Of a stretch of DNA of 64,000 nucleotides, positions 27,982-39,268 are shown piece by piece; the stretch's first letter is position 1, and the number at the start of each line of letters is the position of its first letter. The notes beneath the pieces are model-generated. The model was not told the DNA's origin. It did not search any database and saw nothing but the letters and a program-made list of their open reading frames with translations. The position numbers and the translations under genes are program-made. Source of the stretch: Alphaproteobacteria bacterium (GTDB lineage Bacteria; Pseudomonadota; Alphaproteobacteria; Rhizobiales; Xanthobacteraceae); the NCBI GenBank assembly GCA_016869215.1, contig VGEP01000015.1, forward strand, positions 1-64,000, given 5' to 3'.

Positions 27982-29427
27982 ATGAGTCATGCTCCGCCAA
28001 ACGTGGAGCCGGTGGCGCCGTCCTGGACCGACGTGTTTCGGGGGCGGGCCGGCGTCTACACACTGCTTCTCAACATCGGCATTCTGTTCTTTGCCGTCGA
28101 CAATTTCCTGATCAACACGCTGATGCCCTCGATCGTCGCCGATATCGGCGGCGTCGCATTCTATGCCTGGGCCATGATGCTTTATCTCGTCGGCTCGATC
28201 ACGGGCGCAGCGAGCTACGGACCGCTGCGCGCGCGCATCGGCGGGCGGCGAGCCTATGCGGTCGGCGGCGCCGTGTTTGCGCTCGGTGCACTGGGTTGCT
28301 CGGTCGCGACGGTCATCGGCGGGCTGCTTGTAGCGCGGCTGTTTCAGGGCGTCGGCGGCGGCATGATCCTCGCCGGATCGATGGCCTTCATCAGCGTGCT
28401 GTTCGAGCCGCGGCTGCGCAAATATGCGGTGGCCGTCAGCAATGCGACCTGGATCTTCGCCGCGGTCGTCGGGCCGCTTCAGGCCGGGTTCTTCGCCAAC
28501 TTCGGCTGGTGGCGCGGCGCGTTCTTTGTCTATGTGCCGATCGGAGCCGCGTTCCTGATCGGGGTGCTGTGGAAGATCCCGAAAAGCGCTGACGAGGCCA
28601 CGGCAGACTCGCGGGCGCTGCCGTTTCCGGTCTGGCGTGTCGGGCTGCTGGCGCTCGGCGTTCTGTGCGTGAGCAGTTCGGGCCTGGTCGAGACCGCGGC
28701 ATTGCGCATCGCGCTCATCCTCGCCGCCGGATTGCTGGTCTGGATCGCCTTTACCCGCGACGCGACGGCCGGCAACCGCCTGTTTCCATCGCAACCTCTG
28801 TCGTTCTCCTCGCCGGTCGGGCTTGCCTATTGGGGGCACATGCTGATTTCCGCCTCCTATATTTCGGTCTCCATCTACCTGCCGCTGGTGCTGACCGTGT
28901 TGCACGGGATCGCGCCGCTCTACGTCGGGCTCGCCAACGGCCTGATGTCGATCGGCTGGTCGATCGCGGCGGCGCTCGTGACCGGGCTGCACGGTACGCG
29001 CGAGCGGGCGGTGGTGATCGCCGGGCCTCTCTGTCTGATGGCGGGCTCGGTCGGGCTCGCCGTCGTGGCGGTGACCGGAGCGTCATTTGCGTGGGTCATG
29101 GCTTGCGCGCCGCTGGTCGGCGTCGGCATCGGCATCTTCCACGTGCACATGACGGTGCGCGTCATGGGCGTGGCGCGTCCCGGCGAGGAAAGCATCACCG
29201 CCTCGTCGCTCACGACCATTCGTTCGCTCGGCATGGCGTTCGGCGCTGCGGTTGCGGGCACGGTCGGCAACGTCGCGGGGCTGCAGCTGCTGGCGACGCC
29301 GGATATCGTGAGCACCGCCGTGACCTGGGTCTATCTGTTCAACGTGCTGCCGATGATGCTCGCCGCAGCCGCAGCCGTGCGGTTCTTCAAGGTGACCGAG
29401 TCCGCACCCCCTCAGGTCGTGCGATGA
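27982..29427 (+). CDS. MFS transporter
   Basis: 481 residues with a soluble N-terminal tail of about 25 residues followed by many hydrophobic helices (12-14). Features of the DHA2-like drug efflux group: YAWAMMLYLVGSITGAA, GARIGGRR-like loop, RLFQGVGGGMILAG, and NFGWWRGAFFVYVPIGAA. It is distinct from the two MFS proteins at 21.9-24.3 kb. Divergent from the NIPSNAP gene; the LLM monooxygenase gene follows on the same strand. Confidence 0.87.
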   Translation: MSHAPPNVEPVAPSWTDVFRGRAGVYTLLLNIGILFFAVDNFLINTLMPSIVADIGGVAFYAWAMMLYLVGSITGAASYGPLRARIGGRRAYAVGGAVFALGALGCSVATVIGGLLVARLFQGVGGGMILAGSMAFISVLFEPRLRKYAVAVSNATWIFAAVVGPLQAGFFANFGWWRGAFFVYVPIGAAFLIGVLWKIPKSADEATADSRALPFPVWRVGLLALGVLCVSSSGLVETAALRIALILAAGLLVWIAFTRDATAGNRLFPSQPLSFSSPVGLAYWGHMLISASYISVSIYLPLVLTVLHGIAPLYVGLANGLMSIGWSIAAALVTGLHGTRERAVVIAGPLCLMAGSVGLAVVAVTGASFAWVMACAPLVGVGIGIFHVHMTVRVMGVARPGEESITASSLTTIRSLGMAFGAAVAGTVGNVAGLQLLATPDIVSTAVTWVYLFNVLPMMLAAAAAVRFFKVTESAPPQVVR

Positions 29428-29580
29428 CGCGGGGTGTGGCCGAACCCTGTCGCTTGCCCGGACCGTCTTCAGCTCTGCGGGCAGCACAGATGCCTTCGCC
29501 TGAGGAAAATAGGTCCCGATCCTCGCAGCCGTGATAAATCTGGCGGCGATGAACAGCTCTCGCAGCGCAAGAGGACTGTG

Positions 29581-30927
29581 ATGACAGCAAAGAACAAGAT
29601 GATTTTGTCCGCCGCGCTCATGCATGGCCTGGGGCATCAGCCCGGCGCGTGGCGGGTCCGCAAGGGCCCATCGTCGGACTACGTCTCTCCCGACATGTAT
29701 GCGGCGATCGCGCGCAAGGCGGAGGCCGGCAAGCTTCATGTGCTTTTTCTGGCCGAGCAGATCACGAACCAGGAAGTCGGCGCGCAACGCCCATGCGGAG
29801 CGATGGATACCGCGGCCGTGCTGTCCTACATGGCGGCCGTCACGAGCCGGATCGGCCTCGTCGGCACCGCTTCGACGACCTACAACCAGCCCTACGACAT
29901 CGCCCGGCGCTTCGCCACGGTGGATCATCTGTCGAAGGGCCGGGTGGGTTGGAATGCGGTGACGACGGCGCACGCCGTGGCCGCCCAGATGTTCGGCACC
30001 GGCACACACCCGGAAGCCCCGGAGCGCTACAGCCGCGCCGACGAGTTTCTCGACGTCGTGATCAAGCTCTGGGAAAGCTGGGAACCGGACGCACTCGTCG
30101 ACGACAAGCAGAACAACAAATTCGCGGATCCCGCCAAGATTCACACCATCGACCATTCCGGCGAGAATTTCTCGGTTCGCGGGCCGCTGCCGTTCATGCG
30201 CTCGCGCCAGGGCCGGCCGCTGATTTTCCATGCCGGTTCCTCGCCCGCGGGCCGCGACCAGGCCGCGCGATTTGCCGACGTGGTGTTCACGGCCCAGCAC
30301 ACCGTCGACGGCGCAAAGGAATTTCGCACCGATGTGCGGCGGCGCGCGGAGACGCACGGGCGGCATCCGGACTCGATCAAGGTTCTTCCGGGCATGAACG
30401 TCATCCTCGGCGAAACCGTGGATGAGGCCAAACGCAAGAAGCTCGCCCTCGACAACGCTCTGACGCTCGAACAGCTGCTGGGGGCGATGTCGCGGCGCAC
30501 CGGCATCAAGGTCGGCATCCTTCGCGACCATCTGGACCGGCCGTTCCCGATCGACGAGCTTCCTTCCGATGAGGAGCTCAAGAACGGCGTCGGCTGGCGC
30601 AAGAGCGTCATCGATCTCGTGGTCGCCGAAAACCTGACGGTGCGCGAGGCGCTCACGCGCGCGCCGAGCGCGCATCATCACATCGTCGGCACCGCCGCCA
30701 TGGTCGCGGACGCGATGGAGGAGCGGCTTGCGGCGAAGGCCGCCGACGGCTTCACCATGATGGTCGACGTGCTGCCCGACGGCGTGGACGACATCGTCGA
30801 TCTGCTGGTGCCGGAGCTGCAGCGGCGCGGGCTGTTCCACACCGAGTACAGCCATCGTTATCTGCGGGATATGCTGGGGCTTGAGAGCGGAGCCGCGCAG
30901 GCGAAGCGGGAGTATGCGAGGGCGTGA
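29581..30927 (+). CDS. LLM-class flavin-dependent monooxygenase (NtaA/SnaA/DszA type)
   Basis: 448 residues from the ATG at 29581, preceded by AGAGGA. Bacterial luciferase-like barrel of the two-component FMN monooxygenases. Typical elements: LGHQPGAWR near the N-terminus, FFLAE-like LFLAEQ, DTAAVLSYMAAVTSRIGL, TTYNQPYDIARRFATVDHLSKGRVGWNAVTT-type region, and HAGSSPAGRDQAARFADVVF. These use reduced FMN from a separate reductase to attack sulfonates, EDTA-like compounds or thioethers; no reductase is nearby, so the substrate is open. Confidence 0.9.
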   Translation: MTAKNKMILSAALMHGLGHQPGAWRVRKGPSSDYVSPDMYAAIARKAEAGKLHVLFLAEQITNQEVGAQRPCGAMDTAAVLSYMAAVTSRIGLVGTASTTYNQPYDIARRFATVDHLSKGRVGWNAVTTAHAVAAQMFGTGTHPEAPERYSRADEFLDVVIKLWESWEPDALVDDKQNNKFADPAKIHTIDHSGENFSVRGPLPFMRSRQGRPLIFHAGSSPAGRDQAARFADVVFTAQHTVDGAKEFRTDVRRRAETHGRHPDSIKVLPGMNVILGETVDEAKRKKLALDNALTLEQLLGAMSRRTGIKVGILRDHLDRPFPIDELPSDEELKNGVGWRKSVIDLVVAENLTVREALTRAPSAHHHIVGTAAMVADAMEERLAAKAADGFTMMVDVLPDGVDDIVDLLVPELQRRGLFHTEYSHRYLRDMLGLESGAAQAKREYARA

Positions 30928-30955
30928 AGCGGGCTGGAGCTTGTCGTTGCTCAGA

Positions 30956-30972
30956 CGTCGTCTTCGACGACG
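30956..30972. terminator. Stem-loop between convergent genes
   Basis: CGTCGTC (30956-30962) and GACGACG (30966-30972) pair across a TTC loop. It lies between the convergent stops of the flavin monooxygenase gene and pyrG. No T-run follows on either strand, so a rho-independent function is uncertain. Confidence 0.35.
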
Positions 30973-30987
30973 CACCGGTGCCCGCTA

Positions 30988-32628
<1,641 letters not shown>

Positions 32629-32768
32629 TTAGACCCCGCGAATCGATTCGACGAGGCCGCGGACCGGGAAGCGCCCATGCGGAAACCGGGTTGCTGTGGA
32701 TAAGCGCAAAACCTATCCACCGCAGCGGCTTGGCGACATCCGCTCATATCCCGGTTCGCCCAAAAGCG

Positions 32769-32790
32769 AAGGGCCGGTTGCCCGGCCCTT
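32769..32790 (-). terminator. Rho-independent terminator after secG
   Basis: AAGGGCCGG (32769-32777) and CCGGCCCTT (32782-32790) form a perfect 9-base stem with a 4-base loop. On the minus strand it is followed by CGCTTTTGG. It starts 9 bases beyond the secG stop codon and separates secG from pyrG. Confidence 0.75.
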
Positions 32791-32798
32791 GGTTGTTG

Positions 32799-33197
32799 CT
32801 ACTGCGACCGCGGCACCTGCGGTCCCGAGGGTGCCTGCTGGGGTTGCGGCGTTCCGCGCTGCAGCTGATCGAGCACGCTGCCCGCGCCGCTGGCCGGCGG
32901 AGAAGGCACACCGGGTGCCGAAGGCGCTGCAGGCGTTCCGGGGCCAATCAACGAACGGGGCTTGCGCTCAATGCCCGCGAGGATCGAAAGCACGAGGCTG
33001 GTCACGAAGAACAGCGCCGCGAGCGTCGCTGTGGTGCGGGTCAGAACGTTCGCGGTTCCGCGGCTCGACAGGAAGCCGCCGCCTCCACCGCCGCCGCCGC
33101 CCATGCCGAGGCCGCCGCCCTCCGACTTTTGAATGAGAATCAACCCCGCCATGGCGAGGACGATCATCAGATGGATCAGGATGACGACGGTTTGCAT
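32799..33197 (-). CDS. secG: Preprotein translocase subunit SecG
   Basis: 132 residues from the ATG at 33197 (MQTVVILIHLMIVLAMAGLI). Two membrane helices (about 2-22 and 54-74) separated by the SecG loop with LIQKSEGGGLGMGGGGG, then LSSRGTANVLTR. The C-terminal ~60 residues are Pro/Gln-rich and disordered, longer than in enterobacterial SecG but usual for alphaproteobacteria. Part of the SecYEG inner-membrane channel. Lies between tpiA and pyrG, its conserved position. Confidence 0.95.
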   Translation of the reverse strand: MQTVVILIHLMIVLAMAGLILIQKSEGGGLGMGGGGGGGGGFLSSRGTANVLTRTTATLAALFFVTSLVLSILAGIERKPRSLIGPGTPAAPSAPGVPSPPASGAGSVLDQLQRGTPQPQQAPSGPQVPRSQ

Positions 33198-33349
33198 GAA
33201 CGATCCGCACAAGCCAGGACCGGCCGATCGGCCCGGTCCGCGAAACCCTCATATGGGAATTCGGGGCGGTCTGTACACGATCCCCGGTCCTATTTCCACC
33301 CCGCCGCCCCTGGCCACTTTCCGGGCGTCCCTGCGACCTACCGGGGCGG

Positions 33350-34120
33350 TTAAGACCGCCCACCCCTGTACGCGCCGGCAATCGCGAGGAACTCCTCCGC
33401 CTTGAGGCTCGCGCCGCCGACCAGCGCGCCGTCGACGTCGGCGACCGCCATCAGTTCCGAGGCGTTCGACGGCTTTACCGAGCCGCCATAGAGGACGCGC
33501 ACCAGCCGGTTTCCTTCCCCGTGGCGGGTCGCAAGTCGGCCGCGAATGAACCCGTGCGCCTCGGCGACGTCCGCAAGCGTCGGCGTGAGCCCGGTCCCGA
33601 TCGCCCAGACCGGCTCATAGGCGACCACCACATTGGCGGGTGTCACGCCGTCCGGCAGCGAACCGTCGATCTGGCGTGCGAGCACATCCAGCGTCCGGCC
33701 CGCCTCCCGTTCGGCGCGCGTCTCGCCGATGCAAACGATCGCCGTCAGTTTGGCGCGCCAGGCGGCGGCGGCCTTGGCGCGGACCTGCACGTCGGTCTCC
33801 CCGTGCAGCGTTCGGCGCTCGGAGTGGCCGACAATGACCGCGACCGCGCCGGCGTCGGCCAGCATTTCCGCGGAGAGGTCGCCGGTGAACGCGCCGGAGG
33901 CCTCCGCATGGCAGTCCTGGGCGCCGATCGCTACGCCGGAACCCTCGGCTGCCGCCGCGAATGCCCTGAGCAAGGTCGCGGGCGGACAGACCGTCAGGTC
34001 GGCGCCGGACAAGACCTGCGCGGCGCCGGCCAGGACCTTCCGAAGCTCGGCTTCCGAGGCCTTAAGCCCGTTCATCTTCCAGTTGCCCGCGACCAGCGGG
34101 CGGCGTTTTTCAGCGGCCAT
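33350..34120 (-). CDS. tpiA: Triosephosphate isomerase
   Basis: 256 residues, the usual length. Interconverts dihydroxyacetone phosphate and glyceraldehyde 3-phosphate. Catalytic residues visible: Lys in GNWKMNG, His in GHSERR, and Glu in [12 protein letters not shown]; the phosphate loop is in [10 protein letters not shown]. Its stop codon lies inside a hairpin GGGCGGT-TAAG-ACCGCCC at 33344-33361 that has no T-run. Divergent from ppiD. Confidence 0.98.
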   Translation of the reverse strand: MAAEKRRPLVAGNWKMNGLKASEAELRKVLAGAAQVLSGADLTVCPPATLLRAFAAAAEGSGVAIGAQDCHAEASGAFTGDLSAEMLADAGAVAVIVGHSERRTLHGETDVQVRAKAAAAWRAKLTAIVCIGETRAEREAGRTLDVLARQIDGSLPDGVTPANVVVAYEPVWAIGTGLTPTLADVAEAHGFIRGRLATRHGEGNRLVRVLYGGSVKPSNASELMAVADVDGALVGGASLKAEEFLAIAGAYRGGRS

Positions 34121-34193
34121 CGTTAACCTCGCCGCGAGCGGTTAGCAGAGCGCCGGGGCCCACGCCAGTGCCGCGTGGCGATGGTGGAATTTG

Positions 34194-34222
34194 TTGCGGC
34201 GCAATGGCTTGGCCCTTATATT
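34194..34222 (+). promoter_or_regulatory. Candidate promoter of ppiD
   Basis: TTGCGG (34194-34199), a 17-base spacer, and TATATT (34217-34222) resemble a housekeeping sigma promoter. The ppiD start is 55 bases downstream. The reading is by eye only. Confidence 0.4.
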
Positions 34223-34277
34223 CCGGGCGCGGCGACGATAATGATCGGCCGCTTCATCCAGACAGACGAACAGGCTC

Positions 34278-36188
34278 ATGCTTCGAGGTATTCAGAACGC
34301 CTCTCGGAATTGGCTCGGGCGCGTCGTGATGGGCGTCGTCATGGGGCTGATTGCCGTCAGCTTCGCGATTTGGGGCATCGGCGACATTTTCCGCGGTTTC
34401 GGCCAGTCCACCGTGGCAAAGGTTGGCGGCACCGAGATCCGTATCGAGACGTTCCGCCAACTCTATCAGGACCGCCTCCAGCAGCTGTCGAGGAGCCTCG
34501 GCCGTCCGATCCTTCCCGACCAGGCGCGCGCGCTCCGGCTCGATCGCGACCTGCTCGAACAGGTGATCATCGAGACGGTCGTCGACGAGCGCGCCCGTGC
34601 GCTCCGGCTCGGCCTGACCGACGCCGAAGTGGCGCGGCGCATCACCGAGAACGAAGCCTTCCGCTCCATCACCGGCCAGTTCGACCGGGTCCGTTTCGAG
34701 CAGCTCATCCGCGGCATGGGCTATACCGAGGCCCGCTTCGTCGACGAGCAGCGCCGCAGCGCCGTTCGTCAGCAGCTGCTCGGCGCCATCGGCGGCGATC
34801 CGGGCGTGCCCAGGACCGCGCTCGACGCGCTGAACCGCTTCCGCAACGAGCAGCGCACCGTCGAATACGTCGCGCTCGGCCCGGCGCAGGCCGGCGACGT
34901 TCCCCCGCCGACGCCGGAGGAGCTGACGAAATACTTCGAGGCCCGCAAGGTGGTGTTCCGCGCGCCCGAGTACCGCAAGATCGTGCTGGTTGTCCTCCTG
35001 CCGGAAAATCTCACGGCGACCATCGAAGTGTCGGACGCCGACCTCAAGCGCGCCTACGAGGACCGCAAGGCGCGTTATGAGACCCCCGAGCGTCGCCACG
35101 TCCAGCAGATCGTGTTCCCGAACATGGACGAAGCGCGGGCCGGAGCGGACAAGATCGCCAAGGGCATGACCTACGCCGCGCTGGCCGCCGAGCGCGGCCT
35201 GAAAGAATCCGACATCGACCTCGGCACCGTCGCCAAAACCGCCATCGTCGATCGCGCGGTGGGCGACGCGGCGTTCGCGTTGAAGGCGGGAGAGGTCAGC
35301 GCCCCGGTCGAAGGACGCTTCGGCCCCGCGCTGATCCAGGTGCTCAAGATCGAGCCGCCGCAGACCAGACCGCTGGATCAGGTCGCCGCGGAGTTGCGGC
35401 GCGAGATCGCGACCGACCGCGCCCGCAACGAATTGATCAACGTGCAGGAAAAGATCGAAGACGAGCGGCTGAGCGGCGTGACGCTCGCAGACTCGGCCCG
35501 CAAATTCGGGCTGACACCGCGGGTCATCGACGCGATCGACCGCACCGGACGCGGCCCCGACGGCAAGCAGATCGAAAACCTGCCGCAGGGTGTCGACGTG
35601 CTGGCTGCCGCGTTCGCGGCCGATGTCGGCGGCGACAACGAGTCGCTTCGCATCCCGGGCACCGGTTACGTCTGGTATGACGTGATGGAAGTCGTGCCGT
35701 CGCGCGACCGCACGCTCGACGAGGTGAAGGCCCTGGCCGAAGAGCGCTGGCGCAACGACGAGATCGCATCGCGCGTCAAGGCGAAGTCGGAGTCGATTGT
35801 CGACCGGATCAAGGGCGGGAAGTCGTTCAACGAAGTCGCGGCCGAGGAAAGGCTGAAGGTCGAATGGCGTCCCGGCCTCAAGCGCGGTAGTCCGCCGCCC
35901 GGATTTTCGGCGACGACAGTCGACGAAGTGTTCAAAACGGCGAAGGACTCGGCCGCCGCAGTCGACGGTTCGTCTCCGACCGAACGGATTGTGTTCCGCG
36001 TAACGGAGATCACGACCCCTGCCCTCGATCCGCAGGCGAGCGACTTCAAGGAGCTGGACCAGACGTTGCGCCAGGCAACGTCGGTCGATCTGATCGCACA
36101 GTATGTGGCGCGCCTGCGCAGCGAAATCGGCGTCAGCATCAACGAGAGCGCCTTGAGCCAGGTTGCCGGCGGCAGCGCCCGGAACTGA
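34278..36188 (+). CDS. ppiD: PpiD-like periplasmic peptidyl-prolyl isomerase/chaperone
   Basis: 636 residues. A short cytoplasmic tail and a single inner-membrane helix (about 16-36, VVMGVVMGLIAVSFAIWGIG) are followed by a SurA-N-like chaperone domain (QSTVAKVGGTEIRIETFR) and a parvulin-type rotamase region (ERRHVQQIVFPNMDEA, then DLGTVAKTAIVD and SAPVEGRFGPALIQV). It helps fold proteins leaving the Sec channel; secG lies just across the divergent tpiA. trpE starts 5 bases after its stop, so the two are co-transcribed. Confidence 0.92.
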   Translation: MLRGIQNASRNWLGRVVMGVVMGLIAVSFAIWGIGDIFRGFGQSTVAKVGGTEIRIETFRQLYQDRLQQLSRSLGRPILPDQARALRLDRDLLEQVIIETVVDERARALRLGLTDAEVARRITENEAFRSITGQFDRVRFEQLIRGMGYTEARFVDEQRRSAVRQQLLGAIGGDPGVPRTALDALNRFRNEQRTVEYVALGPAQAGDVPPPTPEELTKYFEARKVVFRAPEYRKIVLVVLLPENLTATIEVSDADLKRAYEDRKARYETPERRHVQQIVFPNMDEARAGADKIAKGMTYAALAAERGLKESDIDLGTVAKTAIVDRAVGDAAFALKAGEVSAPVEGRFGPALIQVLKIEPPQTRPLDQVAAELRREIATDRARNELINVQEKIEDERLSGVTLADSARKFGLTPRVIDAIDRTGRGPDGKQIENLPQGVDVLAAAFAADVGGDNESLRIPGTGYVWYDVMEVVPSRDRTLDEVKALAEERWRNDEIASRVKAKSESIVDRIKGGKSFNEVAAEERLKVEWRPGLKRGSPPPGFSATTVDEVFKTAKDSAAAVDGSSPTERIVFRVTEITTPALDPQASDFKELDQTLRQATSVDLIAQYVARLRSEIGVSINESALSQVAGGSARN

Positions 36189-36193
36189 TCCCC

Positions 36194-37711
36194 ATGCAAA
36201 TCGAGCCGCCGGCCGACGCATTCGCCGCGCGCTATGCCCGCGGCGAGGCGCAAGTCGTTTGGACCGAACTGGTCGCCGACCTGGAAACGCCGGTTTCCGC
36301 GTTCCTCAAGATCGCCGGCGGCCGGCCGATGAGTTTCCTGCTGGAGTCGGTCGAGGGCGGTGCGGTCCGAGGCCGCTATTCGGTCATCGGGCTCGATCCC
36401 GACGTGGTGTGGCGCGCGCGCGGCGAGCGAGCGGACATCAACCGCACGGCGCGCACCGCTCCCGACGCTTTTGCGCCCTGCGCCGAGCCGCCTCTGGCCG
36501 CGCTGCGCGCGCTGATCGCGGAAAGCCGCATCGATCTGCCCGAGGGCCTGCCGCCGATGGCGGCCGGCGTGTTCGGCTATCTCGGCTACGACACGGTGCG
36601 GCTGATGGAGGAATTGCCGCAGCCCAATCCGGATCCGATCGGCCTGTCTGACGCAATCCTGATCCGGCCGAGCGTCGTCGTGGTGTTCGACGCGGTGCGC
36701 GACGCCATCACCGTCGTGACCCCAGTGCGTCCCGAGCCGGGCGTTGCGGCAAAGGCCGCGCTCGCGCGCGCCGAAGAGCGGTTGTCGGCCGTGGTCGACG
36801 CACTGGAGCGTCCGCTCAACAAGACGGCAGGGCCGGCCGAACTGGGGCCGCTCGACGTGCCGTCGAAGTCCAACACCACGCCGGACGAGTACCGGGCGAT
36901 GGTGTTGCGGGCGAAGGAATACATCCTCGCCGGCGACATCTTCCAGGTGGTGCTGTCGCAGCGCTTCGAGGCGCCGTTCTCGCTGCCGCCGTTCTCGCTC
37001 TACCGCGCCCTGCGGCGGGTCAATCCGGCGCCCTTTCTTTACTTTCTCGACTTCGGCGCGTTCGCGGTCGCGGGATCGAGCCCGGAAATCCTGGTCCGCC
37101 TGCGCGGCGACACGGTGACGATCCGCCCGATCGCTGGCACGCGGCCACGTGGGGTGACGCTGCACGAGGACAAGGAACTGGAGGAGCAGTTGCTCGCCGA
37201 TCCGAAGGAGCGCGCCGAGCACCTGATGCTGCTCGATCTCGGCCGCAACGACGTCGGCCGCGTCGCGCGCATCGGCACCGTCGAGGTGACCGACCAGTTC
37301 TTCGTCGAACGCTACAGCCATGTCATGCACATCGTCTCTAACGTCGAGGGCAAGCTGGCCCACGGCCGCGACGCGCTCGATGCGTTGGCGGCGGGTTTCC
37401 CCGCCGGCACCGTTTCGGGCGCGCCGAAGGTCCGCGCCATGGAAATCATCGACGAGCTGGAGAAGGAAAAGCGCGGCATCTACGCCGGCTGCGTCGGCTA
37501 CTTCTCCGCCGCTGGCGAGATGGACTCCTGCATCGTGCTGCGCACCGCGCTGATCAAGGACGGCACCATGTACGTGCAGGCCGGCGCCGGCATCGTCGCC
37601 GACAGCGACCCTGCGAGCGAGCAGGCCGAATGCGTCAACAAGGCCAAGGCGCTGTTCCGCGCGGCGGAAGAAGCGCGGCGGTTTGCGAGCGCCGCCGGCC
37701 GGGGGCAGTGA
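36194..37711 (+). CDS. trpE: Anthranilate synthase component I
   Basis: 505 residues. Converts chorismate to anthranilate using ammonia from TrpG, the first step of tryptophan synthesis. Conserved parts: LLESVEGGAVRGRYSVIG at the N-terminus (Trp-feedback region), FQVVLSQRFE, FAVAGSSPEILVRL, PIAGTRPRGVTLHEDKEL, LMLLDLGRNDVGRVA and VQAGAGIVADSDP near the end. Lies 5 bases after ppiD. An acid phosphatase gene in antisense orientation separates it from trpG. Confidence 0.98.
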   Translation: MQIEPPADAFAARYARGEAQVVWTELVADLETPVSAFLKIAGGRPMSFLLESVEGGAVRGRYSVIGLDPDVVWRARGERADINRTARTAPDAFAPCAEPPLAALRALIAESRIDLPEGLPPMAAGVFGYLGYDTVRLMEELPQPNPDPIGLSDAILIRPSVVVVFDAVRDAITVVTPVRPEPGVAAKAALARAEERLSAVVDALERPLNKTAGPAELGPLDVPSKSNTTPDEYRAMVLRAKEYILAGDIFQVVLSQRFEAPFSLPPFSLYRALRRVNPAPFLYFLDFGAFAVAGSSPEILVRLRGDTVTIRPIAGTRPRGVTLHEDKELEEQLLADPKERAEHLMLLDLGRNDVGRVARIGTVEVTDQFFVERYSHVMHIVSNVEGKLAHGRDALDALAAGFPAGTVSGAPKVRAMEIIDELEKEKRGIYAGCVGYFSAAGEMDSCIVLRTALIKDGTMYVQAGAGIVADSDPASEQAECVNKAKALFRAAEEARRFASAAGRGQ

Positions 37712-37720
37712 GCCGTAGCG

Positions 37721-38485
37721 TTACTTGATGACGTAGAACGGGTTAGGCAGCAGGAAACCGCGTTCGGCGAAGCCGCCGTCCAGGTCGCTGCGCTGGTCGC
37801 CGACGTTGGCGACGACAGTGTAGCCTTGGGCGGCGATCCTGGCGCGCTCGCGGGTCTTGTATTGGAGCGCGGTTTGGGTGCGTGTGGCGTCCGAGCGCAT
37901 GATCAGTGCGCTCCAGCCGTCGTAGCCTGTGGCCTTGAGATTGCGCTCGGTCAGGACGCGGCGTTTGTCGCCGTCGTTGCGCCCGGTGATGAAGAAGACC
38001 GCAACGTTGTGGGCGCGTGCGGCCTTGAACAGCGCAAGCGTCGGCGCAATCGCCTCGGCCTGCGCCATCGCCTCCCACTCATCCCAGCGGCACGGCCGCA
38101 TCGGCAGCGCGCCGCAAGGGCCCTTGGGGATGTAGCCGAAGTCGTTGGCGAGGATCGCGGGCCAGTTCGACAGCGCGGTCTCGTCGATGTCGAGGATGAG
38201 GGCCGGTTTTTTGACCAGCGATGCCCGCCGCTCGACGTGGCTCGCCGCCCGTGCAGCAACCTGCGCCAGCGCCCGGTCGTACCGGTCGGAGCACGCGTAG
38301 CGCAGCGCCTGCCGCTTCGACAGGCTCAGGTTGCGCGGCTGCACGACGTCCGGGCTCGGCGGGGCCTCCCGGAGCTTGTCGCACTTGAGTGCGTGCCCCG
38401 GGCCGGCCGTGGCGGCAAATATCGCAATGGTCAGCGCGGCCGCACCCCAACGGCGCGCGCCGACGAATAGCCGAAAGCCCAACAT
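37721..38485 (-). CDS. HAD-superfamily (class B/C-like) acid phosphatase, secreted
   Basis: 254 residues from the ATG at 38485 (MLGFRLFVGARRWG). N-terminal signal peptide with cleavage near PGHALKCD. The HAD motif I is LDIDETALSN (DxDxT-type), motif II is in FFITGRNDGDKR, and motif IV in VVANVGDQRSDLDGG. This matches the lipoprotein e(P4)/plant-type acid phosphatase family, periplasmic here, removing phosphate from organic esters. It lies antisense between trpE and trpG, an insertion into an otherwise conserved order; 9 bases separate its stop from the trpE stop. Confidence 0.88.
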   Translation of the reverse strand: MLGFRLFVGARRWGAAALTIAIFAATAGPGHALKCDKLREAPPSPDVVQPRNLSLSKRQALRYACSDRYDRALAQVAARAASHVERRASLVKKPALILDIDETALSNWPAILANDFGYIPKGPCGALPMRPCRWDEWEAMAQAEAIAPTLALFKAARAHNVAVFFITGRNDGDKRRVLTERNLKATGYDGWSALIMRSDATRTQTALQYKTRERARIAAQGYTVVANVGDQRSDLDGGFAERGFLLPNPFYVIK

Positions 38486-38640
38486 CCCCGTCCCCCAGCA
38501 CGGACAGGCTAGCAAAGCCGTTCAGCCGCGTGGCCTCGGTGGGCGTTTCGCCGCAGGCATGCGAGGGATCTGCGGGAGGTCGCCTTGACCCCTTCCCGGC
38601 CCCCCTCTAAGACCCGAAACGTGCTAGTAAATCGCGTGTC

Positions 38641-39258
38641 ATGCTGGTCCTGATCGACAATTACGACAGCTTCACCTTCAACCTTGTCCACTACCTGGGC
38701 GGGCTGGGGGCCCACGTGACTGTCCACCGCAACGACAAGGTGTCGGTCGCGGACGTGCTGGCGCTGAAGCCCGGCGCCATCGTGCTGTCGCCCGGTCCCT
38801 GCACGCCCAACGAGGCCGGCATCTGCCTCGACCTGATCGAGAAGGCCGCGCCCGAAGTGCCGATCCTCGGCGTCTGCCTCGGCCACCAGGCCATCGGGCA
38901 GGCGTTCGGCGGCAAGGTGGTGCGCGCGCCCTCCCCGGTCCACGGCAAGCTGAGCGAGGTCCGCCACGGCAACGGCGGCGTGTTCCGCGGCATCAACGGC
39001 CCGTTCAAGGCGACGCGCTACCATTCGCTGGTGGTCGAGCGCGGCAGCATGCCCGAAACGTTGCAGGTCACAGCCGAGACCGACGGTGGGATCGTGATGG
39101 GCCTTTCGCATGCGTCGCTGCCGGTGCACGGTGTGCAGTTCCACCCGGAAAGCATCGCCTCCGAGCACGGCCATCTGATCCTGAAGAATTTTCTCGACCT
39201 CGCCGCGCAGTGGAACGTAGCGCGCGGGCGCAGCACGGCCAAAAGCCGGGTCCATTGA
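38641..39258 (+). CDS. trpG: Anthranilate synthase component II (glutamine amidotransferase)
   Basis: 205 residues. Supplies ammonia to TrpE. Class I amidotransferase triad visible: Cys in [11 protein letters not shown], His and Glu in [11 protein letters not shown]; starts [20 protein letters not shown]. First gene of the trpG-trpD-trpC-moaC-moeA run; trpD follows after 10 bases. Confidence 0.98.
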   Translation: MLVLIDNYDSFTFNLVHYLGGLGAHVTVHRNDKVSVADVLALKPGAIVLSPGPCTPNEAGICLDLIEKAAPEVPILGVCLGHQAIGQAFGGKVVRAPSPVHGKLSEVRHGNGGVFRGINGPFKATRYHSLVVERGSMPETLQVTAETDGGIVMGLSHASLPVHGVQFHPESIASEHGHLILKNFLDLAAQWNVARGRSTAKSRVH

Positions 39259-39268
39259 GGAGGCGGCC

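Noticed and set aside
33344-33361. Hairpin GGGCGGT-TAAG-ACCGCCC at the tpiA stop as a terminator
   Set aside because: No T-run on the minus strand after the stem; noted with tpiA but not called.
36189-36193. trp leader/attenuator before trpE
   Set aside because: Only 5 bases separate ppiD from trpE, so there is no room for a leader peptide.
34254-36221. 655-residue minus-strand frame opposite ppiD
   Set aside because: Composition typical of an antisense shadow; ppiD has membrane anchor and rotamase features.
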